Shown: positions 52,334-62,348, numbered from the stretch's first letter. The stretch is 64,000 nt of DNA from Brachyspira hyodysenteriae ATCC 27164 (GCF_001676785.2 NZ_CP015910.2:744001-808000); one strand, 5' to 3'. Translations and numbers: made by a program. The notes: generated from the letters alone by a model not told the origin.

Positions 52334-53641
52334 ATGAAAATATGTATAGTAGGTACAGGTTATGTTGGACTTATTACAGGTGCTTGTTTGGCAGAAATGG
52401 GTAATTATGTTATATGTGTTGATAATGATCAAGAAAAATTAAAAAAATTAAAAAATGGTATTACTCCTTTATATGAACCTGGATTGGAAGAACTTATAGT
52501 GGCAAATGTTTCTGAGGGAAGATTGGAATTTACAGATGATTTGGATTATGCTGTAAAAAAATCCATAGCATGTTTTATTGCTGTTGGTACTCCTTCAGGC
52601 GATGATGGAAGCTGTGATTTGAGCTTCGTACTTTCTGTAGCTAATGATATTGGAAAATCAATGAATGGATATAAGGTTATAGTAGATAAATCAACTGTAC
52701 CTGTTGGAACTCATAAATTAGTAGAAGATGAAATAAAAAAACATTACAGCGGTGAATTTGATGTGGTTTCTAATCCTGAATTTTTAAAGCAAGGTGCTGC
52801 TGTAGATGACTTTTTAAAGCCTGACAGAGTAGTTATAGGTTCAAACTCAGAAAAAGCAATAGATATAATGAGAGATATTTATAATCCTTTTACTAGAACA
52901 GGAAATCCTATAATAATAATGGATGTTCGCTCTGCTGAAATGACTAAATATGCTGCTAATGCTTTTCTTGCTACTAAAATATCCTTTGCCAATGAAATAG
53001 CTAATATATGTGAAAAAGTTGGTGCTAATGCTGATTTGGTTAGAATTGGTATGTCAAGCGATAAGAGAATAGGAAATCAGTTTTTATTTCATGGTTTAGG
53101 ATATGGCGGAAGCTGTTTCCCAAAAGATGTGCAGGCTTTAATAAAAACTGCTTCTGATTATGGTATAGATTCTGATTTGCTTAAAGCTACTCATCAAGTT
53201 AATGTTAATCAAAGAAAAATTTTTGTTAATAAGATTTTAAAATACTATAATAATGATATTAAAGGTAAAACTTTTGGTTTATGGGGATTAGCATTTAAAC
53301 CTAGAACTAATGATATGAGAGAAGCTCCTGCCATCACTATAATAAATATGCTTTTAGATTCTGGTGCTAAAATAAGAGCTTATGACCCTAAGGCTTTTGA
53401 TAATGCCAAGTCTATATTCGGTGATAAAATATATTATGCTGAAAATTCTTATGATGCTTTAAAAGATGCTGATGCTTTGATTTTAGTTACAGAATGGAAT
53501 GAGTTTAGAAGACCTAGCTTTGATAAAATAAAAGAGTTATTAAAAGAACCTGTTATATTTGACGGCAGAAATCAATATGATAAGAAAAGAATGGCAGAAA
53601 GAGGTATTAAATACTTTTCATTAGGTGTTGCTGATAATTAA
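52334..53641 (+). CDS. ugd: UDP-glucose 6-dehydrogenase
   Basis: A 435-residue enzyme that oxidises UDP-glucose twice with NAD+ to UDP-glucuronate, a precursor of acidic glycans. The N-terminal Rossmann motif is GTGYVGLITG; the catalytic Cys261 sits in GYGGSCFPKD; SNPEFLKQGAAVDDF and the C-terminal LWGLAFKPRTNDMREAPA are family signatures. Full length. AAAGGAG precedes the ATG. It is followed 3 bp later by a metallophosphoesterase gene, so the two share a transcript. Confidence 0.95.
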   Translation: MKICIVGTGYVGLITGACLAEMGNYVICVDNDQEKLKKLKNGITPLYEPGLEELIVANVSEGRLEFTDDLDYAVKKSIACFIAVGTPSGDDGSCDLSFVLSVANDIGKSMNGYKVIVDKSTVPVGTHKLVEDEIKKHYSGEFDVVSNPEFLKQGAAVDDFLKPDRVVIGSNSEKAIDIMRDIYNPFTRTGNPIIIMDVRSAEMTKYAANAFLATKISFANEIANICEKVGANADLVRIGMSSDKRIGNQFLFHGLGYGGSCFPKDVQALIKTASDYGIDSDLLKATHQVNVNQRKIFVNKILKYYNNDIKGKTFGLWGLAFKPRTNDMREAPAITIINMLLDSGAKIRAYDPKAFDNAKSIFGDKIYYAENSYDALKDADALILVTEWNEFRRPSFDKIKELLKEPVIFDGRNQYDKKRMAERGIKYFSLGVADN

Positions 53642-53644
53642 TAT

Positions 53645-54163
53645 ATGATATATTTTACATCAGATACTCATTTTTTTTATATGTCTGCAAGCAGGAAAAA
53701 ATTATTTAATGATTATAATGCTATGCATAACTGTTTGATAAATAAATGGAATGAAAAAATAGGTAAAGAAGATGATGTATATATAGTTGGTGATTTTTCT
53801 AATGAGATAGGATATTTAAAAACTACTGAGTTATTAAAATCATTAAATGGAAATAAATATCTTATAAAAGGAAATAATGATAATTTTTTAGATAATAATA
53901 AATTTGATAGAAAATTATTTAAGTTTATAAAAGATTATTATATTTTGGATATAAAAAGATATAGTACAATTATAAAAAAAATAGTATTATTTCATTATCC
54001 TATATTAGAATGGGAAGGATATTATAATAATACTATGTTAATACATGGACACTGGCATAAAGATAAAAAATATCATAGATTGGCATTTAATGTAGCATGC
54101 GATATTCATGATTTTAGCCCATTGTCTATTAATGAAATATTAGAAATGGTGCTTAATGAATAA
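53645..54163 (+). CDS. Small calcineurin-like metallophosphoesterase
   Basis: A 172-residue phosphoesterase with the two-metal motifs FTSDTHF, VGDFSN, KGNND and HGHWHKD. It belongs to the short YfcE-like/phage-type branch. Substrate unknown. It begins 3 bp after ugd and overlaps the next gene by 8 bp (ATGAATAA), so it is translationally coupled to both. Confidence 0.88.
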   Translation: MIYFTSDTHFFYMSASRKKLFNDYNAMHNCLINKWNEKIGKEDDVYIVGDFSNEIGYLKTTELLKSLNGNKYLIKGNNDNFLDNNKFDRKLFKFIKDYYILDIKRYSTIIKKIVLFHYPILEWEGYYNNTMLIHGHWHKDKKYHRLAFNVACDIHDFSPLSINEILEMVLNE

Positions 54164-55331
54164 TTACAAAGATATACTATTAAACAGACTTCATACTACT
54201 ATAAATCATAAAAATGAAATAGAGAATGACTGTATTAAATTTTTAAGTTATGATATTACTATTGAGCCTAAAATAGTGCAGATTGAAAAGAAGAAAAGTA
54301 TATTATGTACTGTTTATTTTTATGTTAAAGCTCCTCTTTTTGATAATGTTTTTTTTGAATCTTCATCAAGTATAGCTTCAGATGAATATAAGGCTATAGA
54401 GCTTTCCTCTGATAACTTTGTATATTGTGCTTTACAAGGCATATTAGATTTTCTTTCAGGTATGCATCATCATGATATAGAAACTTCTATGCTTGGCAAT
54501 AAAAAGATTTTTACAGTATGCGAAAGTCCTATATTAGGTTTAGGAAATATAGATAATAATATAAGCGATAAAGAAGATTTTTATAATGATTATATTGGAT
54601 TTGATGAAAAAAACGGATATGCTAGTTTTTTATGGAATTGTATATATAAAGAAGTTCCTTTTATACTTCCAAATAATAGGGTGAGTTTTATAAAGACTTA
54701 TGCTGCCAAAATGCCTAATGATGATATTATAGTTGAATGTACTATAAATAATATTCAAAATAAAATATTAGAAAACTGTGTTCAAAATGAGATTATTAAA
54801 TGGGATAATAATGGAGAGTTCTTTTCTATAAAGCAGTTTTTCTTTATACTTCAATCGGATACTACTTATATTAAATATCATTATACAAAAGAAGAGATTG
54901 AATATTTTGTTATGGAGTATGTGCTTGAGTTTGAGAAATGTGATTTTGATTATGATGAATTTATAAAAAATATCAAAAACGTAATATCTGATAATAATAT
55001 AAGAGAGGAGATAATAAATTTCATTCCAGAAATATGTGCTGAATATGCTTTTAAAGATGTTGTTTTTAATGATAGGGTAGATGTTAATATAGGAAATAAT
55101 CATTATAATATATTGAAAACTCAATTTACAAGTTATAAATATGTTGAAGATTCATTGATAGACGGATTTTCAAATAAAATTTTTAAAAAAGAAACTTTTA
55201 ACGAATTAGTTCATATAAGCAACTCTTATAATATAATATACGAGTCTATGCAAAATGATAATAATATAAAAATGAATGATATATTTGTTTCTGTAGCTTT
55301 TAATTTTACAGATGAATATAAATTTATATAA
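54156..55331 (+). CDS. Uncharacterised 391-residue protein, coupled to the phosphoesterase gene
   Basis: I do not recognise this protein. It is soluble, acidic, and mixed alpha/beta, with many aromatic and Asn residues. Blocks that stand out are CALQGILDFLSGMHHHDIE (about 91-109), FLWNCIYKEVPFILPNNR (about 157-174) and CAEYAFKDVVFNDRVDVNIG (about 292-311). There is no signal peptide or membrane helix. Its ATG lies inside the end of the phosphoesterase gene, so they are co-translated. It is the last gene of ugd-phosphoesterase-unknown. Confidence 0.75.
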   Translation: MNNYKDILLNRLHTTINHKNEIENDCIKFLSYDITIEPKIVQIEKKKSILCTVYFYVKAPLFDNVFFESSSSIASDEYKAIELSSDNFVYCALQGILDFLSGMHHHDIETSMLGNKKIFTVCESPILGLGNIDNNISDKEDFYNDYIGFDEKNGYASFLWNCIYKEVPFILPNNRVSFIKTYAAKMPNDDIIVECTINNIQNKILENCVQNEIIKWDNNGEFFSIKQFFFILQSDTTYIKYHYTKEEIEYFVMEYVLEFEKCDFDYDEFIKNIKNVISDNNIREEIINFIPEICAEYAFKDVVFNDRVDVNIGNNHYNILKTQFTSYKYVEDSLIDGFSNKIFKKETFNELVHISNSYNIIYESMQNDNNIKMNDIFVSVAFNFTDEYKFI

Positions 55332-55334
55332 AAA

Positions 55335-57335
55335 TTATAATATATTATCTATATTGTCTTTTATTGAGTTATTAATAGAGTTTATACTGTCAAAGCAATT
55401 TTCTAATCTATAAAATATATATGAATCTGTTTTTATAACATTTCTTTTATTTTCTTCGCTGTTAAAATCATTAATTTCATTTTTGAATAATTTGGCAGTG
55501 TTTTCTAAAGTGCTTGAAATATTTTCAACAAATATTAATATATTATGTCTATCTTCCGGTCTATTATATTTTTTCATAAGATTTATTAATTGTTCTGCTT
55601 CCACTATAAATTTTCTATTACTTTCTATTAATGAGTCAGTTATAGGAGTACCTTTGTATCTTGTTTGATTTTTTTCATGTATTATAATATTGTTTTTTAT
55701 CATATAAGCTTTTAATAATATTTCGTATAGATATTGAGATGTAGTTTCATTATTTATAGCTTTTCTCATTTGATTTATTATTATAGTATCTATTTCTATC
55801 AGTTCGCTTATTTTATCAACCATTCCCTTATGGCTTTCAGTTCTTATTATAAAATGATCGAATACCCATACAATAGAAAGTGCTATTATTATAAATCCTA
55901 CTCTTGATGAAGCTGACATCAATTTAGGCATATACGGAAATGATGATATTAATGCTGAGATTGTACCATATATTTTTTTTAAAAAGTCATTAATAGAGGC
56001 AAGAGATAATATGAAGCATACTCCTATAGCAGGAATAATCATGTCATAAGGTATATATTTAAAGAAAACTGAAAAAATAAATACACCTATAAAATTTCCT
56101 AAAACATTTATTTTTAAATTATGTTTTTGTTCTTCATAAAATGGATATAGCATTATATATGACAATATAGGAAGCCAATAACCTCTTATTGCTATTCCTT
56201 CAGGAAGGAAATATCTAACAGTAAATGATATACACATTATGATGCCCATTTTTAGCGAGAATCTGAAATGGCATTTATTTATATTAAATTCTTTTCTTAA
56301 TCTTATAAATTTTAAATTGAATAATCTTGTTATTTCAAATTCATCTTTCTTATTTTCAAACATATTGGATAATATATTTTTTAATTTCATAATGGTATAT
56401 ACCCATTCATAATTACTTTTTTCATTGCTTAAAGAATAATTGTCATTAAAGTAGTCTATATCATTTATTACATTATTATATTCTTTTTCATGCTTTGATA
56501 TATCTTTTTTTAATAGATTGGATATTTTTTCTAGTATTTTTGAAAGCTCTATAAAATATTCTGAATCTTGATCTGTAAAATTAGCGATATTCTGATGTTC
56601 TTTATCTATTAAAATATTTATTTCTTCCAAAAATAAAACAAGCTGGAAATGATTAATATTTCTATTATTCATAGTATTATGTCTTTTTAATGTGTCTACA
56701 TATATTGCTGAAGTATATCCGTTAATAATAGGAAATAGATCATCTTTTTTATTTAATGAGCAGGTTTTATTATATAGTGATGATATTTTCTTATTTATAG
56801 CCTCTATTCCCTTGCAGGCTAAATTATTAGAAACTTTATGTTTTGTAAGTAATCTATTTAATACTAAAAATATAAATATTATGAGTAAAGCCGTTAATAT
56901 AGCTTCCATTCTTAAATGTATATCTGATATTGGTATATTATAGGCTTGTAGAAGAACATAAGCAAAACCATATATGAAATAATTTCTAGGTACAAAATCA
57001 TCTGAAAGCAAGTATACTATAGAGAATGGAACTATAAAATTGAGTGTTATAGTAAAAAATAGATTTTGTTCTGCTATGGTAGCTAAAAATCCTAATAAAA
57101 GTATTCTAAAAGCTACAGTAGGAAAATTTTCTATTGTGAAGCTTTGACGCATTAAAGCACATATAAATATAGAAATTACACCTATAGTGGCATTTTCTCT
57201 TCCAAATAGGTTAGTAGATAATACCATTATGAAAAGTCCTACTAATACGCTTGGCAGAAAATCTAAGGCTCTTTTTATAAATGCAATCAATATTTCTTTT
57301 TGCTTTTGATAAAAATTTTTATTTTTAAAAAACAT
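55335..57335 (-). CDS. FUSC/YccS-like membrane protein
   Basis: A 666-residue inner-membrane protein of the FUSC (fusaric-acid resistance/AaeB/YccS) type. The fold is duplicated: an N-terminal group of about six helices (FIKRALDFLPSVLVGLFIMVL to FILVLNRLL), a soluble helical domain of about 200 residues, a second group of about five helices (GIMCISFTVRYFLPEGIAIRGYWLPILSYIML, trimmed core YWLPILSYIML), and a C-terminal helical tail. These proteins are proposed exporters of organic acids or toxic aromatic compounds. The substrate here is unknown. It converges with the 391-residue gene. Confidence 0.75.
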   Translation of the reverse strand: MFFKNKNFYQKQKEILIAFIKRALDFLPSVLVGLFIMVLSTNLFGRENATIGVISIFICALMRQSFTIENFPTVAFRILLLGFLATIAEQNLFFTITLNFIVPFSIVYLLSDDFVPRNYFIYGFAYVLLQAYNIPISDIHLRMEAILTALLIIFIFLVLNRLLTKHKVSNNLACKGIEAINKKISSLYNKTCSLNKKDDLFPIINGYTSAIYVDTLKRHNTMNNRNINHFQLVLFLEEINILIDKEHQNIANFTDQDSEYFIELSKILEKISNLLKKDISKHEKEYNNVINDIDYFNDNYSLSNEKSNYEWVYTIMKLKNILSNMFENKKDEFEITRLFNLKFIRLRKEFNINKCHFRFSLKMGIIMCISFTVRYFLPEGIAIRGYWLPILSYIMLYPFYEEQKHNLKINVLGNFIGVFIFSVFFKYIPYDMIIPAIGVCFILSLASINDFLKKIYGTISALISSFPYMPKLMSASSRVGFIIIALSIVWVFDHFIIRTESHKGMVDKISELIEIDTIIINQMRKAINNETTSQYLYEILLKAYMIKNNIIIHEKNQTRYKGTPITDSLIESNRKFIVEAEQLINLMKKYNRPEDRHNILIFVENISSTLENTAKLFKNEINDFNSEENKRNVIKTDSYIFYRLENCFDSINSINNSIKDNIDNIL

Positions 57336-57480
57336 TGGAATTAATTTGTATTTTTTTATTATATTTATAATACAAGACTATATTACAAATAAAAAATAGT
57401 CAATAAAAAATTATATAATTTTTCATTATTGCCGATATTAAAAATGAGATATCATATCTTAATTTTAGGGGGATTAGATT

Positions 57481-57984
57481 ATGCCGCCAGTAATCATAGA
57501 ACATGAAGAATATCCTTCTGTGGTTGTTATAGAATATAACAGCATATACAGAAATGAATTACAAAATTTTATACATAATATCAAAATCAAAGATAATAAG
57601 GAAGAGGTTTTTGTTGAGCCATATTTCAATAAAATTCTTCACACAAATAATACTAATATAGGGCTTTTAACTATAGATGGAAGAATTAACGGATATTATT
57701 ATATAAATAAAGATTGTGTATTAAAATATATATATATGAATTATCCATATAGAAGAAATGGCTTTGCTAAACTGCTTTTAACTCATGCAATAAAAGCTAA
57801 TCCAAATATACAGTTTGAGAAGAATGCTAATCAGGCCTATACTAGACTTATAAGTTCTCCTATATTTGAAGATGTACTTAAAGGTAACTCTTCAGGAGCA
57901 TTCGATAATGGCGGAGGATCAATGGATACATTTGAAGATCTCAGCGGCGGCGGAAGTAAAGAAGGGGAGCTTACTCTATTTTAA
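57481..57984 (+). CDS. GNAT-like acetyltransferase
   Basis: A 167-residue protein with a GNAT core: GLLTIDGRINGYYYI (strand beta-4), then the acetyl-CoA loop YPYRRNGFAKLLLTHAI (about 90-106). After residue 135 there is a low-complexity Gly/Ser/Asp tail (SGAFDNGGGS, DLSGGGSKEG) not found in normal GNATs. GGGGGA precedes the ATG. A lipoprotein gene begins 2 bp after its stop. Substrate unknown. Confidence 0.7.
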   Translation: MPPVIIEHEEYPSVVVIEYNSIYRNELQNFIHNIKIKDNKEEVFVEPYFNKILHTNNTNIGLLTIDGRINGYYYINKDCVLKYIYMNYPYRRNGFAKLLLTHAIKANPNIQFEKNANQAYTRLISSPIFEDVLKGNSSGAFDNGGGSMDTFEDLSGGGSKEGELTLF

Positions 57985-57986
57985 TT

Positions 57987-58400
57987 TTGAAAAGATTTTT
58001 ATATGTAAATATAATATTGATCATATTCTTGATTGTATCCTGTGCTCATAATGCAGTTTCTATATCTGAAGAGCCTATAATAGAAGAAAAGATTAAAGTT
58101 TATCATCTTATAAGTATGCATCCTGCTATGAATATAACCATTAGTATAGATGATAATAAAATATACGGTAAATCAGCTATAAATGATTATTGGGCTAATT
58201 GCAAAATTGAAGGTGAAGGAATATCAATAGATATGATAAAAACTACTAGAAAAACAGATAATGCTGAAAAAAGAAGAGTAGAAGGCGATTATCTTTCAAT
58301 ACTTCAAACAGCATATTCAATTAAAATAGATGGAAATAAACTTATAATATATACAAGGTTTATAGATGAACCTCTTATCTATGAAGAAATAGAATATTAA
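57987..58400 (+). CDS. Small predicted lipoprotein
   Basis: A 137-residue protein with a signal helix and lipobox (IFLIVSC). The mature part is small, beta-rich and lysine/isoleucine-rich (KVYHLISMHPAMNITISIDDNK), with no family I know. The start codon is TTG, 2 bp after the stop of the GNAT gene, with no good ribosome site, so translation is likely by coupling. Function unknown. Confidence 0.7.
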   Translation: MKRFLYVNIILIIFLIVSCAHNAVSISEEPIIEEKIKVYHLISMHPAMNITISIDDNKIYGKSAINDYWANCKIEGEGISIDMIKTTRKTDNAEKRRVEGDYLSILQTAYSIKIDGNKLIIYTRFIDEPLIYEEIEY

Positions 58401-58415
58401 AGAAATGAAAATTAA

Positions 58416-58457
58416 AAAGGCTGTACTTAATAATAATAAGTACAGCCTTTCTTTTTA
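58416..58457. terminator. Terminator between the convergent lipoprotein gene and mgl operon
   Basis: AAAGGCTGTACTTA (58416-58429) pairs perfectly with TAAGTACAGCCTTT (58437-58450). A T run follows on the right, and an A-rich stretch on the left serves the opposite strand. Confidence 0.92.
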
Positions 58458-58461
58458 TATA

Positions 58462-58617
58462 TTAGCTGTATATTAAACCAGCAATATATCTTACAAACTC
58501 AGCTATTAAAAAGATCATTACTATGAAACCCAAGAATATCCAAGATTTCAAAGTTCTTTTTCTAGTTTCCTTTTTATTAAATTCTCTCCTAAAAGGATCG
58601 TTATTATCATATTCCAT
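58462..58617 (-). CDS. 51-residue single-helix membrane protein at the end of the mgl operon
   Basis: A short ORF with a charged N-terminus (MEYDNNDPFRREFNKKETRKR) and one membrane helix (WIFLGFIVMIFLIAEFV) followed by RYIAGLIYS. It begins 12 bp after the mglC stop codon, with AGGG as a modest ribosome site, and ends just before the terminator, so it is the last gene of mglAC. The length and placement suggest a small partner or regulator of the permease, but this is inference. No family recognised. Confidence 0.65.
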   Translation of the reverse strand: MEYDNNDPFRREFNKKETRKRTLKSWIFLGFIVMIFLIAEFVRYIAGLIYS

Positions 58618-58629
58618 AATAAAACCCTA

Positions 58630-59652
58630 TCACACTTTTTTCAAATACTTTTGTGTATCAACTGCAACAGCAGCAATTATGATAGCACCCTTAATTATGT
58701 ATTGCATATATGGTGAAATACCAACGAATGTCATACCATAGTTAATAACTTGGAATATTAATACACCAGATACAATACCTATAATAGAACCGATACCGCC
58801 AGAGAAAGAAACTCCTCCTACAACGCAGGCAGCAATAGCATCAAGCTCATAACCATTACCTAAGTTGTTAGTAGCAGAACCAACACGAGCAACTTCTAAT
58901 GAACCAGCTATACCATATAAAGCACCAGCCATAGTATAAACTATCATAAGAGTAAGAGGAATATTTACACCAGAAACAGCAGCAGCTTCAGGGTTGCCTC
59001 CAACAGCAAATATATTTTTACCTAATTTAGTTTTATTCCAAATAACCCACATTATAGCAGTTATTATGATAGCAAATATAATTAGGTATGAAATAGTATA
59101 GTTTCCTATTTTTATACCTCCCAAAGCAAGATTACTAAATCTAGGATCAAGTCCTCCAATAGGCTGAGCACCATAAGGAGGTCTATCAAAATAAGTACTA
59201 GTTACACCATAAAGTATAAGCTGCATACCTAAAGTGGCAATAAATGGAGTTACATAAAGTTTAGAAATAATGAATCCATTTATAAATCCGAATACCATAA
59301 GTATAAGCATAACTAAAAGTATAGGGAGTATAACCGGAAGCATAGGTAAATCAGGATACATTCTAGTAGGGTTAGAAGGAGATTGTAAAAGTGAAGCACT
59401 TACAACAGCAGCAAGTCCTACAGCTCTACCAGCACCTAAGTCGTTACCTTGAGTTACAAGAAGTGTTCCAATACCTACAGCTATTATCATACGAGTAGAA
59501 GCCTGAGCAAATATATTTAAGAAGTTACTTAATTTGAAGAAACTAGGGTCTTTAATGATAATACCTATAAGTATTACGAGTAATGCTGCAAATATAGCAT
59601 TGTTTAATATAAATGATTTAATAGTTTTAATGTTTATTTTATTTTTATCCAT
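58630..59652 (-). CDS. mglC: Galactose/glucose-type ABC transporter permease MglC
   Basis: A 340-residue permease of the RbsC/MglC group with about ten helices. Family segments: NIFAQASTRMIIAVGIGTLLVTQGNDLGAGRAVGLAA, FINGFIISKLYVTPFIATLGMQ, and near the C-terminus NLGNGYELDAIAACVVGGVSFSGGIGSIIG. It forms the membrane channel for the sugar carried by MglB. It starts 21 bp after mglA. Confidence 0.94.
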   Translation of the reverse strand: MDKNKINIKTIKSFILNNAIFAALLVILIGIIIKDPSFFKLSNFLNIFAQASTRMIIAVGIGTLLVTQGNDLGAGRAVGLAAVVSASLLQSPSNPTRMYPDLPMLPVILPILLVMLILMVFGFINGFIISKLYVTPFIATLGMQLILYGVTSTYFDRPPYGAQPIGGLDPRFSNLALGGIKIGNYTISYLIIFAIIITAIMWVIWNKTKLGKNIFAVGGNPEAAAVSGVNIPLTLMIVYTMAGALYGIAGSLEVARVGSATNNLGNGYELDAIAACVVGGVSFSGGIGSIIGIVSGVLIFQVINYGMTFVGISPYMQYIIKGAIIIAAVAVDTQKYLKKV

Positions 59653-59673
59653 GATCCTTCCTTTTGATTAAAA

Positions 59674-61179
59674 TTATAAATATTTAGCAGACAATGCCAT
59701 GATTTCTTCTTGATTAGTATTTTTAGTTTCAACAATACCAGCCACTCTTCCATTACTCATAACCATGATTCTGTCAGTGATACCGAGTAATTCAGGCATT
59801 TCAGAACTAACCACTATTACAGCTTTTCCAACAGTAGCTAAATCTATAATAAGTCTGTATATATCATATTTAGCACCAACATCAATACCTCTTGTAGGCT
59901 CATCAAGCATCAATATATCAGGTTTACTTAAAAGCCATCTTCCTAATATAACTTTCTGCTGGTTTCCTCCAGATAATGTTTGTATAGCTGTTTTTTCAGA
60001 AGGAGTTTTTACCTGCATGCTGTCTATAACCCATTTTGTATCTTCCTGCATCTTTTTATTATCCAAGAATCCAAATTTATTTTTGTAATGGTCTATATTA
60101 GCTATAGTAGAATTAAAATTGATAGATAGCATACCGAATATGCCTGTTTGTCTTCTTTCTTCGGTAACCAAAGCGAATCCATTTTTTATAGCTTTTCTTG
60201 TAGAAGAATTGTTAACCTCTTGAGCCATTTTAAATACATGACCTGAAGATAAAGTTCTCATACCGAATATACTTTCTAGTACTTCAGTTCTTTTTGCTCC
60301 AACAAGTCCTGCAATACCAAATACTTCTCCTTTTCTTACACTAAAGTTAACTTCTTTAAGAGAAGGCTGATAAAATGCAGTAAAATCTTTTATTTCTAAA
60401 ATATCCTCTCCAGGAACATTTGTTTTTTCAGGGAAACGATTAGTTAAATCTCTTCCTACCATCTGTTTAATAATCATATCAGTAGTTAATTCTTTAGATG
60501 GGGTAGTAGCAACATATTTACCGTCTCTCATTATAGTAACTTCATCAGATATTTGAAGTATTTCTTCCATCTTGTGAGATATATAGATCATACCTACGCC
60601 TCTGCTTTGAAGTTTTCTAATGATTTTAAATAATTTAGCAACTTCTTTCTCTGTAAGCGAACTTGTAGGCTCATCTAATACCAATATTTTAGAATTATAT
60701 GAAACTGCTTTTGCTATCTCTACCATTTGCATTTCAGATACAGATAATGTAGATACTTTTGTTCTAGGATCCAGAGGTATTTCTAAATCATCAAAAATTG
60801 CCTTAGTATCATCATACATCTTTTTTTCATCAATAATAACGCCGTATTTGGTAGGATATTTTCCAAGCCATATATTATCTTGTATATTTCTTTGTCTAAC
60901 TTGGTTAAGTTCTTGGTGCACCATAGCTACACCATTATTCAAAGCTTGTTTGGGTGATATAAAGTTTACTTCTTTACCATCTAAGAATATATGTCCTTCA
61001 TCTTTACGGTATATACCGAACAAACATTTCATCAAAGTAGATTTTCCAGCACCATTTTCACCCATAAGAGCAACTACTTCGCCCTCTCTTACGGTTAGCT
61101 GTACATCATCTAATGCTTTAACACCCGGAAAAGACTTTGAAATACCTTTCATTTCAAGAACAATTTTTTTATTATCCAT
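59674..61179 (-). CDS. mglA: Galactose/glucose-type ABC transporter ATPase MglA
   Basis: A 501-residue fused double ATPase of the RbsA/MglA class. The first half has Walker [10 protein letters not shown], signature [14 protein letters not shown] and Walker [12 protein letters not shown]. The second half has a degenerate Walker A, as is normal for this class ([12 protein letters not shown]), the signature [16 protein letters not shown] and Walker [15 protein letters not shown]. Length as usual (about 500). It is separated from mglB by an attenuator-like hairpin. Confidence 0.95.
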   Translation of the reverse strand: MDNKKIVLEMKGISKSFPGVKALDDVQLTVREGEVVALMGENGAGKSTLMKCLFGIYRKDEGHIFLDGKEVNFISPKQALNNGVAMVHQELNQVRQRNIQDNIWLGKYPTKYGVIIDEKKMYDDTKAIFDDLEIPLDPRTKVSTLSVSEMQMVEIAKAVSYNSKILVLDEPTSSLTEKEVAKLFKIIRKLQSRGVGMIYISHKMEEILQISDEVTIMRDGKYVATTPSKELTTDMIIKQMVGRDLTNRFPEKTNVPGEDILEIKDFTAFYQPSLKEVNFSVRKGEVFGIAGLVGAKRTEVLESIFGMRTLSSGHVFKMAQEVNNSSTRKAIKNGFALVTEERRQTGIFGMLSINFNSTIANIDHYKNKFGFLDNKKMQEDTKWVIDSMQVKTPSEKTAIQTLSGGNQQKVILGRWLLSKPDILMLDEPTRGIDVGAKYDIYRLIIDLATVGKAVIVVSSEMPELLGITDRIMVMSNGRVAGIVETKNTNQEEIMALSAKYL

Positions 61180-61250
61180 ATATTAAAACCTTTATTTTTC
61201 AAACTCTGCTAATATAAAATAAATTTAGATATTAGATAATTAACAAATAA

Positions 61251-61274
61251 GGGATATTAAAAGATTAATATCCC
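61251..61274 (-). terminator. Attenuator-like hairpin between mglB and mglA
   Basis: GGGATATTAA (61251-61260) and TTAATATCCC (61265-61274) form a perfect 10-bp stem with a 4-base loop. The minus-strand tail, TTATTTGTTA, is a weak T run. Partial termination here would let much more mglB than mglAC be made. Confidence 0.7.
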
Positions 61275-61295
61275 TTTTTCATTAAAAATTAATTA

Positions 61296-62348
61296 TTATT
61301 TATAAGCTTCTTCAGCAACGTTTATATTGTCTTTAGTTATAGGTACATAAGGAACGCGAACTGCTTTAACTTCGTCTAAAGTCCAAGTAGTACCATCTAA
61401 TGGATCTTTTCCAGCAGCAACGTTTAAAGTAATATCAACTAGAGCTTGAGATTGTCCAACTGGGTCATTAAGAACAGAACCTACTACAGTTCCTTTTTTG
61501 ATTTCATTGATCATATCAGGAATAGCATCAACACCTACTATAGGTATGAATTTAGTAGTATCGCCTTCTTTGTTATATCCTAAAGCTTGTACTGCCTGTA
61601 AAGCACCTAAAGCCATAGCGTCATTGTTACAGAAGATATATTCAAGTTTGTCGCCATATTTCTGTATCCAAGCATCAACTATATCTTTAGCTTTTGCAGT
61701 GTCCCACATAGCTGTTTGTTCTTCTAATTTTTCTACTTTAAGACCGTTGTTAGTAACGTATAAAGTAACATGGCTAGTTCTAGCTTCAGCATCTGGGTGT
61801 CATGGTTCGCCTTTTAATAAAGCGTATTGTATAATTCCGTCACCGTTTTTGTCCCAAGCTGGATTAGCTTTCCAAGTATCTACAACGATTTTACCTTGCA
61901 TGTCGCCTGATTCTTCAGGAGTAGTTCCTACATACCAAGTTTTGTCATAGCTAGCCATAGCTTCAGCACTAGGCTGTTTATTGAAGAATACTACAGGTAT
62001 ATTTTTAGTTTTAGCTTTATCTATGATAGTTTGAGCAGCTTGAGGGTCTACCAAGTTAATAGCTAATGCTTTTGAATCTTTTTGTATCATAACATCAACT
62101 TGGTCATTTTGCTGAGCTTGGTTGTTTTGAGAGTCATTGATTATCAAATTTGCTTTTCCGCTAATTCTAGTTTCAATGTTTCTTCTGTAGAAAGACATAA
62201 AGTTATCATCGTAACGGTAAATTGTTACTCCGATAGTTGGACCATCAGTAGTTGTTGTGGATGATGAAGAAGATCCGCCTCCGCAAGATACTACGAAAAG
62301 TGAAGACATTATGAATAATGCCGCCATAACAATAAATGACTTTTTCAT
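61296..62348 (-). pseudogene. mglB: mglB-like sugar-binding lipoprotein gene with in-frame TGA
   Basis: The frame runs without shift from the ATG at 62348 to the stop at 61296 (350 codons) but is cut by one TGA at 61802-61800, codon 183. The intact paralogue at 62667 has glycine (GGA) at the same place, in GEAGHPDAEART; here the text is GEP-stop-HPDAEART. Otherwise both halves are sound: lipobox FVVSC, the sugar-binding start GVTIYRYDDNFMSFYRR, and the hinge and C-terminal lobe GVDAIPDMINEIKKGTVVG. AAGGAG precedes the ATG. Only the first 182 residues would be made, about half of the binding fold. It may be a fresh nonsense mutation, a sequencing error, or read-through (the stop is followed by C, a weak context). 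Confidence 0.85.

Noticed and set aside
60620-61186. 188-codon plus-strand ORF opposite mglA
   Set aside because: Shadow of the conserved ABC ATPase; Ser/Leu-rich with no family likeness and no ribosome site.
61800-61802. TGA in mglB read as selenocysteine
   Set aside because: The paralogue has glycine, not cysteine, at this place, and sugar-binding proteins have no redox residue here.
61498-61950. 150-codon plus-strand ORF spanning the TGA in mglB
   Set aside because: Considered as an alternative gene explaining the stop, but it is a reverse-frame shadow and the mglB frame is clearly conserved on both sides.
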